From CAVXXD01 sp963765625 (lineage in GTDB: Bacteria; Actinomycetota; Geothermincolia; Geothermincolales; Geothermincolaceae): 64,000 nucleotides of DNA. Positions within the stretch are counted from its first letter, which is position 1. The number at the start of each line of letters is the position of its first letter. This document shows, one piece after another, positions 37,100-46,139 of this stretch. The stretch lies in the NCBI GenBank assembly GCA_963765625.1, contig CAVXXD010000016.1, positions 62,001 through 126,000 on the forward strand. The letters run 5' to 3'. Below the pieces are notes generated by a model that worked only from the letters and a program-made list of their open reading frames with translations, made no database searches and was not told the DNA's origin. Position numbers and translations under genes: made by a program.

Positions 37100-40066
37100 T
37101 TGCGCAAGAAGGAAGAAGGAGGGACCGCACCGGACGTATTCTGGAAGCGGAACTATACGGTCATCCTCTTCTACCTGGGATTAGCCCTGCTGATCTTCTA
37201 CCCCATGCTGATGGGCAAGCTGATCGCCCCGGGCGATGCCCGCTCCTATTATTTCCCCTTCAAGGTATATTACAGCTCCCTGCCCTCCCACGGCCTGCCC
37301 ATCTGGATGCCCTACCAGTTCGCGGGCATCTCCTACCTGGGCTCGTCGGAATCGGGGGCACTCTACCCGCCCAACTTCTTCTTCCTGGCTTCGGGCAGTG
37401 CCTACCTCTACAACCTGCTTCTTCTCCTGCACTACCTGGGAGCGGCATTATTCACCTTCCTGTACCTCCGGCTCATCTGCGACAGGAAGCTGCCCGCCGT
37501 CCTGGGGGGAGCGGCCTTCGGGCTGGCCGGTTTCGTCATGGCCCACAAGGGGCATCTCAATATCGTAAACGCGGCGGTGTGGCTGCCCCTGATGCTCTAC
37601 CTCTACGAGCGGATCCGGCGCGAGATGCGTGTGTCGCTGGGATTGTGGGCGGCCCTGGCCGTGGCCGTGCAGGTGTTCGCCGGGCACTACCAGATCAGCC
37701 TCTACTCCTATATCGTGCTGGCGCTGTTCATCATCTATTACGGGGCCCTCGCGGAAAAAGGGACACGCCGGCGCTTCCTGGCACTGACGGTGCTCCCGCT
37801 GGTACTGGGGGTATTCCTGGCCCTGCCCCAGCTCCTGGCCACCTGGGAGGTCTCGCGCGTCGCCACCGGGACCGGGAACGGCTATACCTTCTTTACCGGC
37901 TACTCCTTCTCGCCCTGGCTCTTCCTGCAGTTCGTCTTCCCCTTCTTCTTTACCAGTGATTACGGCGTCGGGTTCTGGGGCCCCGGCAATCTCTCCGAGG
38001 CTTCCGGGTTCGTGGGGACTGGCATGCTCATCCTGGCCGCGGTGGCCCTGCTGCGCTACCGCAAGCGAGACCCGCAGGTCCGCTTCTGGTTCTGGGCGGG
38101 GCTGCTGGCCGTGTTCCTGATGCTCGGCAGTTATAACCCGCTCTATCGTCTGACTTACTACATACCCCTCTACAACCTCTTCCGCATTCCCTCGCGCCAC
38201 CTGCTGGAGCTGGACCTGGCCCTGGCCGTGCTGGGGTCGCTGGGCTTGAGCTACGTGTTGGGGGAGAAGGAAGAAAACCGCCGCCGGCTGCTGGCGGGAA
38301 CGGGGGCTCTGCTGGCCCTGGGGATATTCATGGCCGTGCTGGCCGGGCCCATCTACCGGTTTCTGGTATCAAGCCGTGGCAATGCTTTCCGGCAGGGGCT
38401 GGAAAACGCCCTGCGCTGGGACAACCCGGCTATCCTGGTCCCCCTGGCCTGTGCGGCGGGATACCTGCTGGTGTGGTTCCTGTGGTACCGGGGGCGGCGC
38501 TTCTCCCACTGGGCCGGGGCCGCGCTGGTGGCGGTGGTGGTCCTGGAGCTATTCAGCTTCTCGGCTTTCATCGACCGCGAGAACTTTTCCATAGCGGAGT
38601 TGCGCCAGGAGGCATCGGCATCCTGGCGAGGCGCCCTGGCGGATACCGCCCCCGAGACGCGCGTGCTCTACACCGGCACCTATCCCTACAACATGGACCC
38701 GGTCAACCAGGAAATCGCCATGCTCAACGGCTACGAGTCGCTGATCATCGACGACTTCTCCTACCTCACCGGATTGTCGCTTTCCCAGAACGAAGCGAGC
38801 TGGCGCAACCTGGTCACCGACAACGTCACTCTTTCGGCCGCCAACTGCGGGTACGTGGTGGTGGAAAAAGGTTCCGAGCCCCTGGGGCTGGAGACGCTCC
38901 TGGCGACGGCCGGCGCGGTTTCCGGGCAGATGCACTTCTGGAACTCCCTGGATTCGGACTGGAAGGGAGAGAACTTCAGTTCTCAGGATGGGGAACTTCG
39001 CCTTTCCGCCCCTGCCGGGGGGACCGCCAGGGCCGGACATCCACTGCCGGCATCACTCAATGATGGCGGGCGCTGCCTGGTCACCTTTACGGCGCGGGCC
39101 GACCAGGCTTTCACCGGGGGACTCCGGATAAGCATGGAAAGTGGAGAAGATGGAGGGATAACCGGCTACCCGGTAAATCTCGAAGTGGAGGACTTCTCCA
39201 CAGACCCGAGGACTTATCAGGAGGTTCTTGACCTTCTTTCCAGCAACTACCTGTACTTCACGACCAGCTCCACTGCCGCGGTTTATATACAGGATGTAAA
39301 TATAATTTGTCTGGACGGCATTGCACTGCCCCTGTTCGAGAACCGGCTTTTCACGGCAGGGGAGGAACCGGCGGCAGGGGAGCAAGTGCCGTTATACCAG
39401 CCTTTCTACCAGGACGACGCGGTCGCGGTCTACCGCAACCTCAACTGCCTGCCGCGCGCTTATGCCGTGAGGGAACTGCAGGCCGTGGCGGATCTCGCGG
39501 AGATGAAGGAACGCTCCTTCACCCGGCAATATGACCCCTCGGTGACCGCCCAGGTTTTGGCTGAGGAACTGGAGCGGATTGACGCCACCTCTTTCGCCGC
39601 CGGGGATGTGGCCACGACGGAGACCTCCGGAGATTACCTGGCCTTTGACGTGGAGATGGAGGGCGACGGCTTCGTGGTCGGCACCGACCAGTATTACGCG
39701 GGCTGGACCGCGGCGGTGGATGGCGAGGAAACCACCATCTACGAGGTCAACGGGTTCATGCGGGGGGTAAAGGTGCCCGCCGGGAGCCACCGCCTGGAGT
39801 TCCGCTATGCCGCCCCCGGGCTGCGTTTCTCCCTCTGGCTCTGCCTGGCATGCTTCCTGCTGGTGCTGGCCGCCCTGGCCTGGCTGGCCTTCACGGCCGG
39901 AGGGCGGCGTTTCGATACCCGCTTATCCTCCGCGCCCCCGGGTGAGTCCAGGGAGCCGGAGGCAGGAGGGAAGGCCCTCCGGGCGGAGGAGTTCTTTGTC
40001 GAGGAGGAGAAAGAAGAAGTTAGGCAGGCGCGCGTGCGCGCCAGAAGAAAGAAGCGTGACGTATGA
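37100..40066 (+). CDS. YfhO-like multi-pass membrane protein
   Basis: About 988 residues from TTG 37100 (GGGAGG upstream); a longer frame from 37058 is possible. The N-terminal half has about a dozen membrane segments, with GDARSYYFPFKVYY after the first, as in YfhO and GT-C type glycosyltransferases where acidic residues of this loop are catalytic. A large extracellular beta-rich region follows, and a last membrane segment near residue 930 before an Arg/Lys-rich tail. In Bacillus, YfhO takes part in sugar decoration of lipoteichoic acid. The frame is intact over 3 kb. The methyltransferase gene overlaps its end. Confidence 0.85.
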   Translation: MRKKEEGGTAPDVFWKRNYTVILFYLGLALLIFYPMLMGKLIAPGDARSYYFPFKVYYSSLPSHGLPIWMPYQFAGISYLGSSESGALYPPNFFFLASGSAYLYNLLLLLHYLGAALFTFLYLRLICDRKLPAVLGGAAFGLAGFVMAHKGHLNIVNAAVWLPLMLYLYERIRREMRVSLGLWAALAVAVQVFAGHYQISLYSYIVLALFIIYYGALAEKGTRRRFLALTVLPLVLGVFLALPQLLATWEVSRVATGTGNGYTFFTGYSFSPWLFLQFVFPFFFTSDYGVGFWGPGNLSEASGFVGTGMLILAAVALLRYRKRDPQVRFWFWAGLLAVFLMLGSYNPLYRLTYYIPLYNLFRIPSRHLLELDLALAVLGSLGLSYVLGEKEENRRRLLAGTGALLALGIFMAVLAGPIYRFLVSSRGNAFRQGLENALRWDNPAILVPLACAAGYLLVWFLWYRGRRFSHWAGAALVAVVVLELFSFSAFIDRENFSIAELRQEASASWRGALADTAPETRVLYTGTYPYNMDPVNQEIAMLNGYESLIIDDFSYLTGLSLSQNEASWRNLVTDNVTLSAANCGYVVVEKGSEPLGLETLLATAGAVSGQMHFWNSLDSDWKGENFSSQDGELRLSAPAGGTARAGHPLPASLNDGGRCLVTFTARADQAFTGGLRISMESGEDGGITGYPVNLEVEDFSTDPRTYQEVLDLLSSNYLYFTTSSTAAVYIQDVNIICLDGIALPLFENRLFTAGEEPAAGEQVPLYQPFYQDDAVAVYRNLNCLPRAYAVRELQAVADLAEMKERSFTRQYDPSVTAQVLAEELERIDATSFAAGDVATTETSGDYLAFDVEMEGDGFVVGTDQYYAGWTAAVDGEETTIYEVNGFMRGVKVPAGSHRLEFRYAAPGLRFSLWLCLACFLLVLAALAWLAFTAGGRRFDTRLSSAPPGESREPEAGGKALRAEEFFVEEEKEEVRQARVRARRKKRDV

Positions 40067-40809
40067 AGCAGGAAGAATACACCATAATGGCGCAGGTGGA
40101 AGATACCCACTGGTGGTACGTGGGGCACCATCGCACCTTCAACGCCCTGCTCGAGAGGTACGCCCCTGACGCTGTGCGCGGGCGGGTGCTCGACGCGGGC
40201 TGCGGCACCGGCGGCTACATGGAGCGCCTGCGCGAGCGTTTCGACCCACAAGAGCTGATGGGCGTGGACATCTGCGAGGAGGCCCTCGAGTACTGCGCCG
40301 GTCGCGGCCTCGAGCGGACGGAGTGCTGCTCCATAGAGACACTCCCCTTCGAGGACGGCTATTTCGATCTGGTGGTCTCCCTCAACGTCATATGCCATTA
40401 CGCGGTGGGTGACGACATGGAGACTCTCGAGGAACTGGGGCGGGTACTCAAGCCGGGAGGCTGGCTGCTGCTCAATCTGCCCGCCTTCGACATCCTGCAC
40501 GGCAGCCACGACGCTGCGGTGGGCGGGGTCAGGCGCTATCGGGACCAGGGGACGCGGGAGCTGCTGGAGCGTGCCGGTTTCGAGCCGGCCCACCTTTCTT
40601 ATTACAACACCACGCTCTTTCCGGTGGCGGTGATCTTCCGTCTCTGGAGCCGCCGTCGCGCCTCGGAGGAAGAGGTGAAGTCAGACCTCTGGGCCCCCAC
40701 CTACCTTAACCACGCCCTCACCGCGTTGATGCGCGCAGAGGAGTGGGCGGCCGTCCGTTTCGGCCTCCCCTTCGGCTCCTCCCTCATCGCCCTGGCCCGT
40801 AAAGCCTAG
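40063..40809 (+). CDS. Class I SAM-dependent methyltransferase
   Basis: 248 residues. SAM-binding motif I is VLDAGCGTGGYMERL, the acidic residue at the end of the second strand is in LMGVDICEEALEYC, motif III is FDLVVSLNVICHY, then LKPGGWLLLNLPAFDIL. Methyltransf_11/25 type; members often act on lipids or sugars. The start ATG overlaps the stop of the YfhO-like gene by four bases (ATGA), so the two are coupled, suggesting a glycan or glycolipid substrate. The substrate is not determined by sequence. Confidence 0.88.
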   Translation: MKQEEYTIMAQVEDTHWWYVGHHRTFNALLERYAPDAVRGRVLDAGCGTGGYMERLRERFDPQELMGVDICEEALEYCAGRGLERTECCSIETLPFEDGYFDLVVSLNVICHYAVGDDMETLEELGRVLKPGGWLLLNLPAFDILHGSHDAAVGGVRRYRDQGTRELLERAGFEPAHLSYYNTTLFPVAVIFRLWSRRRASEEEVKSDLWAPTYLNHALTALMRAEEWAAVRFGLPFGSSLIALARKA

Positions 40810-40911
40810 CCGACACGGATAGGCCACCTGCCCGGCGTGGGATGACAATACCTTCCCGGGACAAGTAGGATATAGGAAAGCTTTCGCGTGCCTGACGGAG
40901 GGGAGAGTGTG

Positions 40912-42669
40912 ATGGAACTTATCCTCGAGAATGCCCTGGTGGTGGACGGATCGGGCGGCGTGCCCTACCAGGCCGACGTAGGGATCGGCAAGGAGGCTAT
41001 CCGGGCGATAGGCGACCTGCGCGGAGTGGAGGCCGCGAAACGCATCGACGTCTCGGGCAGAGTGGTCTGCCCCGGCTTCATCGACGTACACTCCCATGCG
41101 GACCTGACATATTTTCGCGAAGACCAGGCCGTCCTGCTTACGCCTCTGATCAAGCAGGGCATCACCACCTTCGTGGGCGGCAACTGCGGCATGGCCCTTT
41201 CCCCCATAACCCCGGAGAACGTCAACGGCATCCGGACCTACCTGGAGGTATTCACCCAGATGGACTTCGACTCCGACATCCACTGGGATACCATGGCTTC
41301 TTTCATGGAATACATGGAGCCACGGGGGCTGCTACTGAACACCGCCCTGCTGGCCCCCCACGGCGTGATGCGCATCTCCGCCGCGGGGCTTTCCGACCGG
41401 CCTTGCCGCCCGGAGGAGATCGCCATGATGAAGAAGCTGCTCGCGGAGTGCATGGAGGCGGGCGCCTTCGGACTCTCTACCGGTCTGCAGTACTTCCCGG
41501 GCTGCTCTTCCGACACCGACGAACTGACGGAACTGGCGAGTGTGCTCAAGCCGTATGACGGCCTCTTCACCAGCCACCTCCGCTCCTACACCAGCACCAC
41601 CCTGGGCCGGGCCATCGGGGAAGTGGCGGACGTCGCCCTGGCCAACGACGTCCGGGGCCAGGTTTCTCATATCTTCTCGGTTCCCTGGTTTGGGCCGGCG
41701 CACCCCCTGGCCCTCAAGGGGCTGAAGTGGATGGCCCACAACGCAGACCGCTTCCTCCGCTTCATACCCCGCCCCCTGCTGGACATGGAGATGAACAACA
41801 TCCTGGGCGACCTGGAGAAGGCGCGGGCCCGCGGCGCGCGTATGGGCATGGACATCATGCCCACCACTGCCGGCTTCACCCACCTGCTGGCCTTCTTCCC
41901 GCCCTGGGCCCTGGCCGGTGACCGGGAGACCGTGATCGGGCGGGCAAGTGACCCCGCCACGCGCCGGGAGATGCTCTCAGACATCGAGCATGGCAAGCCC
42001 ACCTGGCCCCACCGCGGCAAGAACGACTGGTCGTTGAATATGATACGCCAGCTCGGTTGGGACGCCCTGACGGTGATGGCCGTCCACTCCGAGAAGAACA
42101 AGCCCCTGGAGGGGCGTACCTTCGTGGAGATAGGAGAGGAACTGGGCAGGCACCCCTTCGACGTCATGTGCGACCTGCTGCTGGAAGAAAACGGGGAGGT
42201 GCTGGTGTTCGAGTCCCTGACCGAACCGGACGACGCCTTCACCGAGCAGTACACCTATCCGGCCTTGAAGGACTCCCGGACCATGATCACCACCGACACC
42301 CTCCTGATGGGCTCGGGCAAGCCCTCGTACCTCTTCTACGGCTGCTACCCGAAGTTCATCCACCGCTACGTCTACGAGAAGGGCCTGCTGGACCTGGCCG
42401 AAGCGGTGAGGCGCTGCACCTCGCTGCCGGCCGCCTTTTTCGACATCGCCTGGCGCGGCCAGGTCAAGGAGGGCTACTTCGCGGACTTGCTGGTGCTGGA
42501 CGCGGAGGGCTTCAGCACCGAGGCGGTTTTCCGCCACCCCGATGCCGACCCCGTGGGCCTGGACATGGTCTTCATCAACGGCCGGATGGTGGTGGAGGGC
42601 GGCCAGGCCATTCCCGGCGCCCTGGCCGGCAGAATGCTGCGTCACAATCAACCCGGCCGGCCAGTGTAA
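40912..42669 (+). CDS. N-acyl-D-amino-acid deacylase-like amidohydrolase
   Basis: 585 residues, amidohydrolase superfamily, D-aminoacylase type. All expected metal ligands can be seen: HSH in GFIDVHSHADL, the bridging cysteine in VGGNCGM, histidines in FTSHLRSY and QVSHIFSV, and the aspartate in ITTDTLLM. It would remove an acyl group from an N-acyl-D-amino acid or similar amide. ATG 40912 has GGAGGGGAG six bases upstream. It starts a three-gene group with a saccharopine-dehydrogenase-like protein and an FGGY kinase. Confidence 0.88.
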   Translation: MELILENALVVDGSGGVPYQADVGIGKEAIRAIGDLRGVEAAKRIDVSGRVVCPGFIDVHSHADLTYFREDQAVLLTPLIKQGITTFVGGNCGMALSPITPENVNGIRTYLEVFTQMDFDSDIHWDTMASFMEYMEPRGLLLNTALLAPHGVMRISAAGLSDRPCRPEEIAMMKKLLAECMEAGAFGLSTGLQYFPGCSSDTDELTELASVLKPYDGLFTSHLRSYTSTTLGRAIGEVADVALANDVRGQVSHIFSVPWFGPAHPLALKGLKWMAHNADRFLRFIPRPLLDMEMNNILGDLEKARARGARMGMDIMPTTAGFTHLLAFFPPWALAGDRETVIGRASDPATRREMLSDIEHGKPTWPHRGKNDWSLNMIRQLGWDALTVMAVHSEKNKPLEGRTFVEIGEELGRHPFDVMCDLLLEENGEVLVFESLTEPDDAFTEQYTYPALKDSRTMITTDTLLMGSGKPSYLFYGCYPKFIHRYVYEKGLLDLAEAVRRCTSLPAAFFDIAWRGQVKEGYFADLLVLDAEGFSTEAVFRHPDADPVGLDMVFINGRMVVEGGQAIPGALAGRMLRHNQPGRPV

Positions 42670-42700
42670 GAGCGCCGAGATCCCGACGAGAGGAGGAGCT

Positions 42701-43930
42701 ATGTCTAGAATAGTCATCATGGGTGGCTGCGGGGGCATCGGCAGCATCGCCGTGCGCACCCTGACCTTGACGGACCATTTTTCCGAGGTGGTGATCGCCG
42801 AAAAACGGACGGCGGAAGCGCAGTGCCTTGTCGACAACCTCGGGTCGGCCTGCCTTCGGGTGGTGGCGGTGGACGCCGAGGACCCTTCCAGCCTGGCCGC
42901 GGCCATCAATGGCGCCGATGTGGTGCTCAACTGTGTCGGCCCCTTCTACCGCTTCGGCCCGCCCATCCTAAAAGCAGCCATAGAAGCGGGCATCGACTAC
43001 GTCGACGTATGCGACGACCTGGACGCCACCGAGGCCATGCTGGAGATGGACGGAGCGGCTCGCTCAGCCGGCGTCACCGCCCTGGTGGGCATGGGGAACT
43101 CACCAGGCCTGGCCAACGTGCTGACACGCTTCTGCTCCGACGAGATGCTCGACCAGGTGGAGAGCGTGGACATATACCACGCGCACGGCGGGGAACCCGA
43201 TGAGGGCGCGGCGGTGATCAAGCACCGCATCCACGCCATGACCAACCAGGTGCCGGTGTTCCTGGACGGCCGCTTCGTCAAGGTGATGATGCTGGAACCG
43301 GACGGCATGGCCCTGGTGGAGGAGACGGAGTTCCGGGACATCGGCACCTTCCCGACCTACCCCTATCCTCATCCCGAGACCATCACCATGCCAAAATATA
43401 TACAAGGTGTAAAGAGAGTGACGAATATGGGCTTCGTCCTGCCGCTGCCGTATTTCCAGCTGACCATGGACCTGGTCAAACTGGGCCTGTCTGCGCGAGA
43501 GCCCGTCGTGGTGCACGGACAGGAGGTCATCCCCATGGAGTTCATGGTGGCCTACATCCAGTCGCGCCGGCCGGGTTTACTTAGAGAGGCCGGCATCACC
43601 GGACCCAGCGGATGTCTCAAGGTAAAGGTGGCCGGCAAGAAGGGCGGCGAGCAACACACCTACGTCTTCTCCATGTCCTCGCGCACCGGTGGGGCGGGGG
43701 AGGGAACCGGCATACCAGCCGCCCTGGGAGCCATGCTCATGCGGCAGGGTTCTTTTAAAGAAAAGGGAGTACTCCCGCCCGAAGCGTTGGTCAAACCGCT
43801 GGAGATGCTGCAGTTGGCGGGAACGGTGGTCAAGCAGTTCGGCGTGGAGGGCGAGGGAGGCGGCCTTCCCATACACATCGAACACATAGGTCCGGCCGGC
43901 ACCAGCGAAGAAGTCGAGCTGGGGATGTAA
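42701..43930 (+). CDS. Saccharopine dehydrogenase-like oxidoreductase
   Basis: 409 residues from ATG 42701 with AGGAGGAG upstream (a longer frame from 42542 lies over the previous gene). N-terminal Rossmann motif IVIMGGCGGIGSIAVRTL, then ADVVLNCVGPFYRFG and GIDYVDVCDDLDATE, as in Lys9-like saccharopine reductases. Members of this family are often not lysine enzymes; here it lies between a D-aminoacylase and a sugar-type kinase, so it probably handles an amino acid or imine intermediate of an unknown pathway. Confidence 0.82.
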   Translation: MSRIVIMGGCGGIGSIAVRTLTLTDHFSEVVIAEKRTAEAQCLVDNLGSACLRVVAVDAEDPSSLAAAINGADVVLNCVGPFYRFGPPILKAAIEAGIDYVDVCDDLDATEAMLEMDGAARSAGVTALVGMGNSPGLANVLTRFCSDEMLDQVESVDIYHAHGGEPDEGAAVIKHRIHAMTNQVPVFLDGRFVKVMMLEPDGMALVEETEFRDIGTFPTYPYPHPETITMPKYIQGVKRVTNMGFVLPLPYFQLTMDLVKLGLSAREPVVVHGQEVIPMEFMVAYIQSRRPGLLREAGITGPSGCLKVKVAGKKGGEQHTYVFSMSSRTGGAGEGTGIPAALGAMLMRQGSFKEKGVLPPEALVKPLEMLQLAGTVVKQFGVEGEGGGLPIHIEHIGPAGTSEEVELGM

Positions 43931-43965
43931 GGCGCGCCCTTGGGCAAGGGGAACCGGGTAGCGTG

Positions 43966-45510
43966 ATGACCAGCATGGGCGGCGACAGGGACCTGGTTGT
44001 CGGGCATGACGTGGGTACCGGCGGCACCAAGGCGGTCCTGGCCGACGTGCGAGGCAATCTGATGGCCGCTGCCTTCGAGCCCTACGGCGTATCCTACCCC
44101 GGGCCCCACCGGGCCGAACAGGACCCCGAGGACTGGTGGAAGGCCGTCTCGGCCTGCACTCGCCGGCTCCTCAAGCAGTCCGGCGTGAATCCTGCCCGGG
44201 TCCTGGGCATGGGGTTTGCCGGGCAGATGGCCGACACCGTTCCCATGGGCAGAGACGGAACTCCGCTCACCCCGGTTATCCTCTGGCTGGACAGCCGGGC
44301 CGATGCCCAGGCGGAACGGATCATCCGGCGGCTGGGCGGCAGGCATGTCCTGATGCGGCTCGCGGGAGCCCTGCCCACCGGCAAGGACATCGTCAGCAAG
44401 TGGGCCTGGCTGAAGGAGGAGGAGCCCGAGACCTTCGCCCGCACCCACAAGTTCCTCGATTCCACCGGCTACCTGGTCTACCGGGCTACCGGGCTGATGC
44501 TGACCGATCACACCGGGGCTGGCTCGACCGGCATCCTCAATCCCGGGAAGCGCGACTGGGACCCCCTCTTCGTACGCCTGCTGGGCTTGCCCCGGGAAAT
44601 ATTACCTGATGTAAAAAGAAGCATCGACGTGGCCGGCCCGCTCAACGCGCGGGCTTCGGAGGACCTGGGCCTGCCGGCCGGTACCCCGGTCATCGCGGGC
44701 ATGGCCGACATACCCGCCGCGGCGGTAGGGGCGGGGGCGCTGGACGAAGGCGATGCCCACGTCAACCTGGGCACTTCCAGCTGGCTGGTGATATCCATGG
44801 CCAGGGCCCGCAAGCTGGGCCGGTACGGCATGGCCGCCGTGCCCTCGGCCGATCCCGAGATGCTCATCACCATCGGGGAAACGGAAACGGCCGGTGCCTG
44901 CCTGGAGTGGTTCGCCGACAACCTGGCAGGGGAGGAAGAGCGACGGCAGGCCGGGAGCGGCCGCGGCATCTTCCAGGCCCTGGATGACGCCGCGGCCGGA
45001 GTGGAGCCGGGAGCCGGGCGTCTCGTCTTCTGTCCCTGGATGTTCGGAGAGCGGTCTCCCGTGCCCGACACCACCTTGCGCGCCGCCTTTCTCAACCTCT
45101 CGCTGGAACACCGGCGTGAGCACCTGCTGCGCGCCGTATACGAGGGAGTGGTATACAACCTGCGCTGGCTGCTGGACGCGGCGGAGGGGGTGGGGCTTCC
45201 CTGCCGCCCGCTGCGCGCCATAGGTGGGGGTGCCTCCTCCGACGTCTGGATGCAGATACTGGCCGATGTCACCGGACGTCGCGTCGAAGCGGTGGAGCAC
45301 CCCCGGGAGGCCGGGGCCATGGGGGTGGCCCTGGCTTCCGCCGTGGCCATGGGTATCTACAAAGACATCAAAGACCTCAAGCAGGTGGTCAAAGTGCGGC
45401 ACACCTTCGAGCCGCGCCACGAGTATGCCGCCGTCTACGATGAGCTCTACGGGGCCTTCCGCCAGGCCTACCCAGCCCTCTCACGGCTGGGAAAAGCGCT
45501 CAACCGGTAA
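43966..45510 (+). CDS. FGGY-family carbohydrate kinase (xylulokinase-like)
   Basis: 514 residues. N-terminal phosphate motif VGHDVGTGGTKAVLAD, substrate region WLDSRADAQAERI, and the C-terminal signature AIGGGASSDVWMQILADVTG. Transfers phosphate from ATP to a sugar, polyol or similar compound. The third gene of the 41-45.5 kb group, which may form a catabolic unit. Starts at GTG 43963, ATG 43966 and ATG 43975 are all possible. Xylulokinase is the nearest well-known relative but the substrate is not established. Confidence 0.87.
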   Translation: MTSMGGDRDLVVGHDVGTGGTKAVLADVRGNLMAAAFEPYGVSYPGPHRAEQDPEDWWKAVSACTRRLLKQSGVNPARVLGMGFAGQMADTVPMGRDGTPLTPVILWLDSRADAQAERIIRRLGGRHVLMRLAGALPTGKDIVSKWAWLKEEEPETFARTHKFLDSTGYLVYRATGLMLTDHTGAGSTGILNPGKRDWDPLFVRLLGLPREILPDVKRSIDVAGPLNARASEDLGLPAGTPVIAGMADIPAAAVGAGALDEGDAHVNLGTSSWLVISMARARKLGRYGMAAVPSADPEMLITIGETETAGACLEWFADNLAGEEERRQAGSGRGIFQALDDAAAGVEPGAGRLVFCPWMFGERSPVPDTTLRAAFLNLSLEHRREHLLRAVYEGVVYNLRWLLDAAEGVGLPCRPLRAIGGGASSDVWMQILADVTGRRVEAVEHPREAGAMGVALASAVAMGIYKDIKDLKQVVKVRHTFEPRHEYAAVYDELYGAFRQAYPALSRLGKALNR

Positions 45511-45529
45511 AAGCTTCCCTTAGCGACGC

Positions 45530-45973
45530 TCAGGTGTATTCGACGACGAAGAACGTCAGGAATACCGATGCGATGAAAGCTATCTTGACCAGCAGCTGCC
45601 ACGTTCCCGTGAAGCCGAAAGTCGTCCATATCGCCGACCAGATCACCACGACCGCGACAGCCAGCGCCAGGGACAAGGCCTTTCCGGCTATTTTCCAGGA
45701 CAAGACCGCCGACGACTTCAGGAGCCCCTTATCGGCCACGTAATCTCTGGCGGTTTCCAGGCAGTCCCATATAGGGGAAGTGATGCTGTTGTAAGCGTCG
45801 TTAACACGCGTTCTGATGGTCTTTGACGTTCTCCTGGCAGCGCGCGATGCCAGATGCTTCTTTTCGGTAAAGGCGTCAACGGCTAGCCTTGAAAATATCG
45901 CCAGGGTTATCAGGAAGAGTATGAAGACCGAGCATTCCGGCTGGCCGGTTTCTGTTTCAGGTAACATGCCCAT
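45530..45973 (-). CDS. Small membrane protein of unknown function
   Basis: 147 residues from ATG 45973 with GGTGGAGAG upstream; a 13-residue longer frame is less likely. One hydrophobic segment near residues 17-34, a central charged helical part, and two near the C-terminus (SLALAVAVVVIWSAIWTTF and LVKIAFIASVFLTFFVV). No family recognised. It converges with the FGGY kinase gene. Confidence 0.55.
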   Translation of the reverse strand: MGMLPETETGQPECSVFILFLITLAIFSRLAVDAFTEKKHLASRAARRTSKTIRTRVNDAYNSITSPIWDCLETARDYVADKGLLKSSAVLSWKIAGKALSLALAVAVVVIWSAIWTTFGFTGTWQLLVKIAFIASVFLTFFVVEYT

Positions 45974-46086
45974 CGTCCACTCTCCACCTCGGTGCCCAGA
46001 TGACGGTGTCAAGTAATTCGGCTGCTTTTCAATTGATTCTTTCCCTCAGTGGACGGAGCTCAAACGGAAACATCACAAGTATCGGT

Positions 46087-46118
46087 AAAAGAAAAGAGGG
46101 CGCGATAGCCGCGCCCTC
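46087..46118 (-). terminator. Rho-independent terminator after the minus-strand FAD oxidase gene
   Basis: On the minus strand GAGGGCGCG pairs with CGCGCCCTC around five bases, followed by TTTTCTTTT. It lies 21 bases after the stop at 46140. Confidence 0.8.
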
Positions 46119-46139
46119 CTCAGGAACAGGAGAATTCGC

